From Zerene cesonia (taxonomy: Eukaryota; Arthropoda; Insecta; Lepidoptera; Pieridae), in NCBI RefSeq assembly GCF_012273895.1, contig NW_024045131.1, positions 2,242,741 through 2,306,740 of the forward strand: a stretch of DNA of 64,000 nucleotides, read 5' to 3'. Below, piece after piece: positions 24,401 to 36,400 of this stretch (its first letter is position 1; the number at the start of each line of letters is the position of its first letter). Position numbers and translations under genes: made by a program. The notes beneath the pieces are model-generated. The model saw only the letters and a program-made list of their open reading frames with translations. It had not been told where the DNA came from and searched no databases.

Positions 24401-27400
24401 CTTATAGGAGGCCTGTGTCCCAGCAGTGGGAACGTGTATGGGCTGATGATGATGATGATGATGAAGCTTGATATCGCTTTAACATTTGTCTCCTTCGTCT
24501 AGAATTTTGGACTAAAACATTTGAGAACGGATGATTCAGTATCCAGTTTGGTTTTTAATGATTGGATACCTGGAACTGTGCTTTTTGTGCCGTTATTGAT
24601 TATTTATAAGGGTGATGATGATGATGATGATGATGCAGGTGACGATGCTGATTGACCACCTGTGGTCGAACGAGCCGGGGCTCACGGACGAGCTGGCGGC
24701 GACGCTCAACGAGCTCACCTCGCTGCACCGCGCCGAGCACAGCCGCGTGGCGTTGCGGGCTAGGCAGGTGATGTTGGTGATGGTGGTGATGGGGTGATGA
24801 TGTGGTGACGTGATAGATGCCAGCTGAGCGAACCCACACGTTCTTGAAAGCTAGGACTTGATGTTGGTGATGATGGAGCTGAGTGTACCTTGGTGTTGAG
24901 AGCTAGGACTTGAATGATGATGGCATGGTGATGACCCGCGAGCTTATGTGATCTCGCTGCGTGGCCTTGCAGACCAGGCAGGTAGTGTCGGTTATTATAG
25001 CGATGGTGATGGGACGTGAGATCACTTGGTGTTGTGAGCTAGGAAATTAATGCTAGTGAAGATGATGGTGATGATTTGATAAGATGTAAAAAAATGTTGT
25101 ACCCCCACCAGGTACGGGTATATCATCAAAAATTAATAGAATATCATCTATCTTGTAATATATAAGTACCATGCGAGCCAACTAAGACAAGAATAGGGCT
25201 AGTTAAGTTCTCACGGTTGCTATTGAATTAGTACTGTCTACAAAACAAAAAAAAAACTGCAAAAACAAATATGAAGCCGAGTATAATCTGTAAATAAAAT
25301 ATTCGTGCATGGTTGTTTGTTTCTTTAAAAAAAAACCTATTGGGCTAACCCCATCAATAGTAAAATTATAATAGTAGTATATAGTATGTATGTGTTAGAG
25401 TGAGAGAGGGGCATCCCGCCCACCGCTGCCGTGCGCGTGAGGGAACGGGGAGCCATACTGGTGTCGTAACGCGTTACGTAACGAACCGGTTCAAAATATA
25501 TGTCCATAAATTACGTGAGGTGTTTAAGGGAGGGAGGGGGTCATGTAAAATCTTTCCAAATCTCACTTGGGGGAGAGGGGGGGTTTTAATAAATATCACG
25601 TATTTTTTTTAACAAAAAAAAATAATTCTAGAAAAATTTACATATGTCAAAACTTGATATATTAGTATTCGTTATTTATCCTTTTAAATCCCGCGACGGA
25701 TGATATTTTCTTTTCCTTTCTTAAATCCAATGGGTTCATAGTCAAATATATTTCAAAAATTCTCACGTGAGATTTGGGGAGGGGGGGAGAGAGTTAAGGA
25801 AAATCTCACGAAATCTCACCAAGGAGGGCGGGGGGGTCAAAAAATCCTGAAAAATATCTCACGTAATTTATGGACGCTCCCTTATTAATGAAATGAATTA
25901 TACGTTTCAGGTGTTAATAGCGGCCCACCAGCCGGCGTACGAACTGCGTCACAACCAAATGGAGTCGATATTCCTCTCGGCCGTCGACATGTACGGGCAC
26001 GACTTCCACCCGGAGAACCTGCAGAAGCTCATCCTATCCGAGACATCCATTTTCGACATACTGCACGACTTCTTCTATCACACCAACGCGGCGGTGAGCT
26101 TTTCATTTATCCATACTAATATTGTAAAGCTGAAGAGTTTGTTTGTTTGTTTGTTTGAACGCATTAATCTTAGGAACTACTGGTCCGATTTTAAAAATTC
26201 TTTCAGTGTTAGATGACTCATTTATTGAGGAAGGCTATAGCCTATATATGTACCACGGGCGAAGCCGGGGCGGACCGCTAGTCTTGTATAACTGATTTTT
26301 TTTATAAATAGTAAGTTAGCTTTTTCCAGCGGCTTCGCACGCGTTAAATTCGTAGTAGTTTAATAGATGTCAATATACACAATATGTTTTACATGTGTAT
26401 TCCTCTTGAATCACTCTATTAATAAAGAAAATACATTAAAATGCGTTGTGTAGTTTTAAACATCTGAGCATACATACATAGGGACAGACGCGAAAAGTGA
26501 CTTTGCTTCATACTATATAGTGACTATGTGTTCGTCCCGGCATCGCCCGTGGTACATACATAGCCTTTGTCACTCGGTGAAGATGCAGCTTTAGAATGGT
26601 GAAAGAGTCTTTGAAATCGGTCCAGCGGTTCTTGTGTGAAAATATTACTACATACATACAAAAACACAATTGTTGAATATTAAAAAAAATAATAATAATG
26701 GAAGTCGTCATGATCCACCATTAAATATATTATTTTCTACTAGCTTTTCTACTACGTTAGCGTTGTTCCCGTTGTTGGGATGATATAAATAAAACGACTT
26801 TTAATTTAATTTATGATTATATTTTTTATTATATTAGAATTATTAATATTTAAGAACGTAATAAGGTGTACATGGAATATGAAGTTTGTAGGATCTGAAA
26901 CGAAATTATTGAATTTTTAAATATTACTAATCGGCGTCTAATATAATTAATTACCATAACACTTGTTTGTTTGGGTGTTTGTCCGTCAAACACGCTGAAA
27001 CTACTACCCTGGATTTTAATGAAATTTTATATACAGACAGGGTCTGAGCTGACTTGGGTGATAGGATACTTTTTAAATGCTTCCCTTCGGGAATAAACAG
27101 GAATAGGTAGTCATTAAATCATTTGTAAATGTCCTGATTCCACGTGGGTATAGCCACGGGCGAAACCTAGTAAATACAAATATTGTTTAATTTTTTTTTT
27201 GATAATAATTATCATCATCAGCCCATATATGTTCCCACTGCTGGGACACAGGCCTACTATGAGGCTTCAGGCCATAATCCACCACGCTGGCCAAGTGCGG
27301 GCCCACTTTTAGTCTCGGACATGCCGGTTTCCCTCACGAACTTAAATGAAAGTTTAATGAAGTTTTATCGGACAATGTTTTATATCACACTACCTTCCAA

Positions 27401-30400
27401 ACAGTAACAAACACACACACACACACATCCTTACAAACTTTCGCATATATAATACTAGCTGCGCCCCGCGGTTTTACCCGCGTAGTAGTACTTACTACGT
27501 TTAAAACTCTAGTTACTTACTGATACAAAAAGATCCATGTCGAATATTAATTTGTTGAATGCCGTTATTTCTAGTGGTATCTGAGAAGTAAACAAAAATG
27601 ATTTATTTGTATTATCTTAGCAAAACAGCTATAAAATTGCTGTGATAAAATCAAACAGATGAATTAAGATAGCAATAAAAATTTAAAGTCTATATGCGAG
27701 TATTTTCAACTGACTTCAAAACAGTAGGAGGTTATCAATTCACCCGATTTTTGTGTTTGTTATTTCATATCTTTTTACTCAGTGAACCGATTTTTATGAT
27801 TATTTTTGTGCTTAAAAGCTGTCAGGTGCCTCACGTATGGTCCCATTTCAATTTGGTCCAGATTGACACTTTGAAGGCGGTTAAGTTCTTTTGTTGAAAA
27901 TAATTACATCATATAATCAAATTTGCTTATTGCACTATCGTTTCGGAAACTTGATGTCGATATAATTATTGAAGTGAAACTTCTTTAGAATCGTTGTGAT
28001 TTCAAACCTGACAGGCAAGAGACGCAAATACAAAAATGTGTAGAATGAAGCCGAAAAGAATGAGACAGAAATATACACACTTATTTTATATCTTATATAT
28101 ATTCATCTCATTCTTTTGTCGATTTGCTGAAGTTTCACTTTTATCGTGTGTGAATCGCACACACATCTTTTTTATATCATAATAATTAATTAAATTGTGA
28201 TTTAAAACGGTTAAAAGCTTACCAATACTATATGAACATATAATACCTGCGCCCTAGCGATCATGAAGAGTACCATTCTCCGAATCGATATTATGCTCAC
28301 TCTCTCCCAATTGGCGCAGTATATCAGAGTCGCGGTTTCTAACGACTGCAATGGAACATTACTACATACTAACTGCCCGCCCCGGCTCCGCCCGGTAAGA
28401 CTTGTGACAGCCAATCCGAGTGGGGTCAAATCTAATGAACTAAAATCCATTAAAATCAGTTCCGACGTTCGTAAGTTTTATGTTATGTAACAAACATGAC
28501 CATCTTTTGTCCACTCAGACTTTAAAAGCAATCGTATCTTAATACAGATGTCCCACCGATGATTTTTCTTAAAATCTATGTTAAACATTGCTGGTTTCGC
28601 TCATCCGGCATATATATCTAAAAGCGTGATCTTAAAAGTGGGTATGCGGTAGGTGTATCTGTGCGGGTTTCAAAGTTGTTGTCTGTGTTTTTTCCTATTG
28701 GATGAATTCTTAAAACTCTATATGTTCACCCCTAACTGACGGATGGCCAGTTAGGGGTGAACACATAGAGTTTTAAGAATTCATCCAATAGGAAAAAATG
28801 CATCAGGAATCATAGGATTTTGTTCGTAATTAGCACGTTGAAAACTATTAGTTGACTTTGTACACCGTCGGCGGGATACCCTGCATATCTATACTAATAT
28901 TATAAAGCTGAAGAGATTGTTTGATAACACTAATCTCAGGAAGTACTGGTCTGATTTGAAAAATTCTTCTAGTGTTAGATAGCCTATTTACTGAAGAAGG
29001 CTGTAGGCTATATATGTACCACGGGCGAAGCCGGGGCGGACCGCTTGTATCGTATAATACAATAACGTAGTGTATTAAAAGTGAAAATAAAATATAGTAC
29101 ATACCATGTGCTGTAGCTTAGCGGAGTAACGGCAAGGCAGGTAGATGTGTACTATTGTGCCAATTATGAATATAATATACCGTAAATCGAGCTCATATCC
29201 CTGAAAAATAACTTGTTGACACATAATGGAAAACAGACTGGACTCTCGATGGACATCTTAAATATTATTCTCTTCCTCGACATCTCATTCTTTACTCAAA
29301 CTCAAACATTTATTTATTGTATTAGCCTTAGATATATAAATAAAAAAAAAATAAAAAATGTTAATCTTTCGTTCTACTTACAACAATGCTATTATTATTA
29401 TATGTATCACTCCTAGGGAAGGAACAGGTCCTCTTAACACAGGTATTACCTAGCAAGAGGGCCTGAGCCACAATCCACTTTTACAATAATGTAAAAACCT
29501 ACTGAATAAAGATTTATTATTATTTTTTATTCATTCAAATAGACTTCCTATAGAAGCACTTTTGAATCGTCACAATATTACACAGTTATAACATTTACCA
29601 CCGGTTCGGAAGGCGGTTTCTACAGAGAAGAGACGGCAAGAAACTCTGTAGTTGCTCTTTTAAAATATTATAAATTTTTTTACATTTTAATTCTACATAA
29701 TATGTAACATGTACATAACAATGATGCCAATTGTCATCTTCCATATATTTTACATTCTGTTTGTCTTCTGAACTCAAGATTTTTCACCATACATGTTCAA
29801 CATTCCCTATCTCATTGGTAATAAATAATTTTAAAACTTTATGAATAGAAATAATTCGATCACAAGGCGGTCAAACTTGTGTCTTCTTGCCCTACCAGGT
29901 GATGTTTACCACTACGCCACCCATGTTTGTATATTATGTATCATATTTCTTCTACTCTTTCCGTTTAAATATCTAATGGTCTCCCCATTTCGGGAAAGTT
30001 TTAATGCTATTAAAATTAAAATACATAAATTCATAAAGGTACATAAATGTTGTACATTCCCCTCTCTTCTTCTAACACTCTTTTTCATTCTCTTCCAGTA
30101 TATTAATCACATGAATACGCTAAAATAAAAATACATAATTTCATAAACGAAGGGATCATTTTATACCCACCCTCTCTTCCTCAAACATTCATTCTCTTCC
30201 TTTCTCTTTATGTCTCACTCTCTTCGCATAATTTAATCATTTGGAATACACACCTCAGTAATATGGTACATACAGTTACATATCTGTATCATGGTAGCAA
30301 TCAGAATTATGCCCAGCCATATGTTGAAGGTTTCCTGTATTAGTTCGACGTATCTGTAACGCGTTATCCCCCTTTTTAATCTATTAATTTAAAATTTAAC

Positions 30401-33400
30401 TATTTCAACCGACTTCAAAAAAGGAGGTTTCATTTTTGTGTTTTTTTTTTACGAATTATAATCGCAACTTTTGACTGAGTGAACGATTCCATTTAAATTT
30501 AGTCTAGTTCTGACAATTTGAAGACGGTTCAGTTTTTTGGTAAAAATAATTATGTATAGAGGAGGCGCGTAATGCTTCTCTTTGTTAGATAGAGAGAGAA
30601 TATCGTATTGTTTTATTTGTCTCTTTTGCTGTTTTGTGTGTCGAGAGAGTGACGGACTGGTTTCTTCTCTATATTTCTAATCGTTTCTATTTATATAACA
30701 TCATGCTATGAATGATAAACATTCGCAGAGGCCTCTACCTCTGAGAATGTTCATAGGCGGTGGTGATCGTTTACCATCAGGCGAACCACCAGCTCAGTTG
30801 CCCGGTATTACATATCGTACTCACTTGAAAAGTCGATTCTGCTCCTTTATAACGCCAACGATCTTCACCTGCATCTCCGCCAAACTATTCGCTTCCAAGG
30901 CGTCCTCGAACGCCTTACAGTACAGCTCCATCTTGAGACACGCGTGATTTATGGTCAGGCCAAAGAAACCATCGTAACCGGTGAAGTTAATAACGTACAG
31001 TATAGCGCAGTAAAACATATACACGAACATAATTTCGAAATATGGCGAGTCGAACCTGTCCTCGGGGCGACCGTACGGTTTCTGCAGGTCGTGGATCATG
31101 TATTTGGTGGGTTCGGATTTGAACGTGAAATTGTATATGTTTAAAGCTATCGCCATTACGGGGAAGGTCATGACGCAGGACACGACGGTGATGGCCCAGC
31201 ACTTCTCGCTGTACGCCAAGTTATTTTTGATGCTCGCGTCTACGATGCGCCGGTAGCGCGCCGGCATTGTGTTGTAGGAGCTGTAGTCGCGGTTGATCTC
31301 GTCTATTATCTGCATGCCGGTGGTTTGTTTCATGTGCATGATTATTTGCTGGGAAAATTTCGTATTTTGATGATGGCAAAAAAATCTATCGGAAGAACAC
31401 TTAATAGATGTGATGAAAAGTTTTGAAAGAATAGAAAAAATATATATATATTGTATATATTGTACGGGCGAAACCGGGGCGAACAGTGACATACAATACC
31501 TATCATATTTAAACTTAACGCTCTCTGAATTCTGGACTTTCTAAATTCTAGACTTGAACATATTTCTAACTAGCTGCGCCCCGCGGTTTCACCCGCGTAA
31601 GTCTATATCCCGTAAGAATATCGGGATAAAAAGTTGCCTATATGTTATTCCGGTTGTCCAGCTGTCTACGTACCAAATTTCATTGCAATCGGTTCAGTTG
31701 CCTTTGGCGTGAAAGGGTAACAAACTCACACACATCCTTACAAACTTTCGCATTTATAGTAGGATAAGTAGGATAGGATAAGATTTTTTGACTTGATAAT
31801 AAACTAAAGATTAATTTGAAAACTAACCTATTGAATCCACTAGAACAAATGTATTAAGCTGTTCAGGAACAATATTAAAAGTTTAAATAAATACCTTAAG
31901 AAAACTCCCGAGAAAGGGTCCGACGACGGTGCTGTGGCGTATTATGTTCACAAAATCGCGTTTTATGAACGACTTGTAAATGTCGATAAATATTAACAAT
32001 GACACGGGCGCTATGGACAGCAGCAATGCAACTAGAAAAAATCCGGACTTATACACGTACATTAGATAAAAAACAATAAAGTTTTGTTCATTTTATTTTT
32101 GGCGGCCGCTAAAGCCTATTTTGTTGATGATTGTAAATTAAAATTGGATATAAATCAACTAAGACATTTATTATTATATTGGTCATCTAAAGCCTTTATT
32201 GAGATTTGAAAATAAAATTCATTTTGTGGCGGCGGCTTCTATCACGTTTAGCCAAGAATACTACTATACAAATAATATTAATATCGGTTCGTGTCTCGCA
32301 CACACACACACACACGCACACACGCACACGCACACGCATACGCATGCGCACGCGCACAGACACCCCGTCGTTTTTGCGTCAGGAGTTATAAGGTAATGGA
32401 AAAAGTGATTTTTCTCCATAGATCTTTTCCTCCTTATTATTTTTTATTGCCATGGTATTTCGTTATTATCTGTGAAATCTAATCTATATATATAAAAGAA
32501 AGTGGTGTTAGTTACACTACTTATAACACAAGTACGGATTAACCGATTTGGCTGGATATTTGTGCAGAGATAGCTTAGAACCAGGAGACGGACATAGGAC
32601 TTTTTGTTCCGGAAATTTCGAGGGAACGGGAGCATGCAAGGAAAACCCCCGGGTCTATCTTTCCTGCGACTACGCGCGCAAAGCCGCGAGCGGAAAGCTA
32701 GTTAATTATATCTAAGACATCCTTACGATACTCACAAACGGCTACGATGCGAATTTTGCTCAGCTTAGGGTTGGGATACACGAACCCGACCACCATCATG
32801 AAAGATATTATCCGGTACGTCGATGAAAACGTCGTGTATTTATACCCTGCGTTCGCTAGAACAATCGACAAATTTTATCCGATAACATTCTATTGATCTA
32901 TGTGATGTATGTTTGTTACTCTTTCACGCGAAAATCATAAAAGCAGACGATAAAACCATGATTTGTGATGTGACATAATATGTACAAGGATTAAAATAAT
33001 ATCGCAAGGATTATAAATAAATATAAAATTATACTTTTTCATGGTTTCTACTTACATGGCATAAAATCTTTTATTTCCGTCATTTTATTATCTAAACTTT
33101 TTCCTAAACTTGATCACGTTAAAAGAAAATGTTTAACAGCGAAAGTATCCTTATATATGATCCTCGGAAAATCGCATTTAGAAAATAAAAAATATATAGA
33201 ACGATAAGTAATCACATAATGACTGAATTAAACCAATTACTGTTATAATAATTGAACTTAGTTTCGTAGCATTAAAGTTTTTTGTAGAGGCATATATTAT
33301 GTGTCGTGATTTTTATAAATTAAGTAGTTCTAAGTTCTATGAGTCAAGATAGAAATAACGCAAAGATTTAATTCTGACCTAGTAAGATTTAGTCTTAAAT

Positions 33401-36400
33401 CGTTATGATATAAATATAAACAAATAATCTTAAGGATTCCATTAGATTACCCGATAGGAAGTTGAAATAATGAGTGTTGATGCTTTGATTTATCTCATTT
33501 CATTTAACTTATTTTCATTTATTGTAAGTTAGATAAATTCAAGTTCAAAAACACTTAATTCATTTTAGACGTATCAAATCGCCCTTAATAGTTTTAAAAT
33601 CTCCTAGTTTAGTGTTTGACTTTGTACCCTTTCAATCTATACTAAATGCGAAATGCGAGAATGTTTGTCTGCTTGTTTGTCTCACACGTCACGACAGAGC
33701 AATTTCATGGTGCGATTTTTGTAGAGTTGTGTTAGGCTAGAGAGTACGTAGGCTGCTTTTTACAGCTCATAAAACATTTCATTACTATGACAATATCGCT
33801 TTGACTACACGGGCGTATTCGCGGCTAAAAAACCAAGTATCCCATATTTTTTAAATACTCTCAAAATAACTTTTGTTAACAGAACCTCAAAGTGAATTTG
33901 ACGCATTAAACTCACGGCGACATTTCATTCCATTGCACCAGTGATTGTATATAATTATTAGAGGAAAAAGAGTCCTCGCTCGACCAATTTCCAACTTCTC
34001 ATAATTGTTCTGAATTGCGCTGAATTACTGCTTGTTAATCACACTGGTTAACGGTTGTGACTTGGTGCATATGAATTAAGATTAATTTAACTTAGATCTA
34101 CCATAATGCCACATTCGTATAAAATATCTAGATGTGACTAACACATGTATTATTATATGTTTTTTTAAATAGTTTATTTCCAAGATTATGTTTATGCTAT
34201 CTCTTCGCCCGTGCTACATATGTATATCGCCTGTGCAGATTTCTAATGGTGTAAGAAATGTTTTAATCGGTCCAGTAGATTTGTGTGACAGCATTACAGA
34301 ATTGCATACGTACATAATTGCTTGAAGAATAATTTGACAAAAACCAGACAAAATGATTGTCCGTATATAAGAAAAACTCTTTAAAATAAACTTTTATAAG
34401 TATCTATCGCATTATGTTATGAATATATAATGAAATAAGCTTAAATCCTGAAGCATGTTAATATGATATTATTTTATTACTACAGTAGATACGAGTACGT
34501 TAAGACATTATAAAGACTAGCTGCTCCCCGCGGTTTTACCCGCGTAACACTATATCCCGTAGGAATATCGGTTTAAAAAGTTGCCTATATGTTATTCCAG
34601 CTGTCCATCTATTTACGTACCAAATTTCATTACAATCGGTTCAGTAGTTTTTGCGCGAAAGAGTAACAAACATACGCATATACATACTCGCAAACTTTTC
34701 CATTTATAATACTAGCTGCGCCCCGCGGTTTCGCCCGCGTAAGTCTGTATCCTGTTGGAATATCGGCATATAAAGTTGCCTATGTGTTATTCCAATTATC
34801 TACGTATCAAATTTCATTGCAATCGGTTCACTAGTTTTTGCGTGAAAGAGTAACAAACATACACATACAAACTATCGCATTATAGGATGTTTTTACTTAA
34901 TTTTACCTTCGTAGAGTATACTCAAGATGTTCAGTTTCCCATCCAAAACTACATGCCAATTAAACATGCTATCTTTATTTTCGCACCCGCAGGTGTGCAA
35001 CGCATCACTGGAGGTGTACGTGCGGCGTGCGTACACGTCGTACGATATAACGTGCTTGCAGCACTTGGCGCTGTCCGGCGAGCTGGGCGTCGTGCACTTT
35101 CAGTTTGTTTTGCCCTCCGGACACCCCAATAGGTGAGTCTGAGTGTTTAATGTAACGTACTAAAATGTCATATGCTATGTTTCATTGTGTACCTTGATGT
35201 GCTTGCTCCCAATAGCCTATTAAAAGATCAAAAATATAATTTTTAGTTGTATAGCATTCAAATGCTTAATAAAATAAATGTGGAATTTTTAAAGAATAGA
35301 AAAAAGGGAGGCGGGATCACGGATGGTCGAGACGCTATGCGTTGCTACGGTTTGGCAAAATGGGGCAGGTTCGAATCCTGTTTTGTGATAAGAAAAGTAT
35401 AGTCAATAACAGTTCAAGCGGTGTGTACCTGCCTGTAAGAAATTGTAGCGCTCATAAGAATACTCCGCCTAATACATACGCAGGCGCTGTTATATTCGAA
35501 TAATATTTTGATTCGGATGTTATATGTGTTAGTTTATTTGTTTGTATTCAAAACGCCTATGAAGACTATAGGAGATAACATTATTAGGCATTAAACTTGA
35601 TGAACATCCGCCCCCCAGGATCCCCATCAGCCAGTCGGAGATCGAGCTGGCGTCGGCGGCGGACGCGGAGGGCGTGCCCGGCGAGCTGTCGACGGCGGCG
35701 CAGCGCAAGTGCCACCACCGGACCGGCGCGCTCGCCGCCTTCGACTCCTTCGAGCACTTCGTCGAGTACGCGGACGAGCTGCTCGACCTCGTGCACGACT
35801 TCGCCAGCACCGCCACCGTGCGCCGCGAGGTAGCGCCCGCCCGCACCCGCCCGCACACACACGCACCCACCCGCACACGCACGCACGCACCCGCACACAC
35901 ACGCACACACGCACGCACACACACACACACACACACACCCGCACCCACCTGCACCCACACGCACCCGCACCCACCTGCACCCACCCGCACCCACACGCAC
36001 ACGCACACACAGAGAGATACACGCACGCATTTTCATATCTCGTACGCGCAATAAACGTATATACATGTACGCACCCAGAACATAACTCGATGTGCACACA
36101 TATACTCACGCGAGGCCCTCATGCACGCACGCATATTCATGTGTATCACTATCACGTACGTACGTACGTACGCGCAATAAGCACAAACACATGAACACAT
36201 ACAGAATATAATGGGCTATAAACACACTAACGTACTAAGCACGCATGCTATGAACACTAATCACGGGTACGCATGTACGTGCGCACGCACAGAACCATGT
36301 TCAAGTATGCGTGGGTGAGCACCCAAGGAATTCAATGAAATTGTAATTATTTTGTCTGCAAAGTAATATCGCGAATGTTTATTTTGCAACAGTTTTTTAT

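Noticed and set aside
28740..29102. Minus-strand frame of 84 residues in the odorant receptor intron
   Set aside because: Mostly family 4 repeat; the receptor exons 6 and 7 lie on either side and join in phase without it.
35529..36194. Several 120-170 residue frames on both strands rich in Cys/Val or His/Thr/Arg
   Set aside because: They arise from the CA/CG microsatellite and from the other frames of ACC exon 27; only the ACC frame 35619-35829 is supported.
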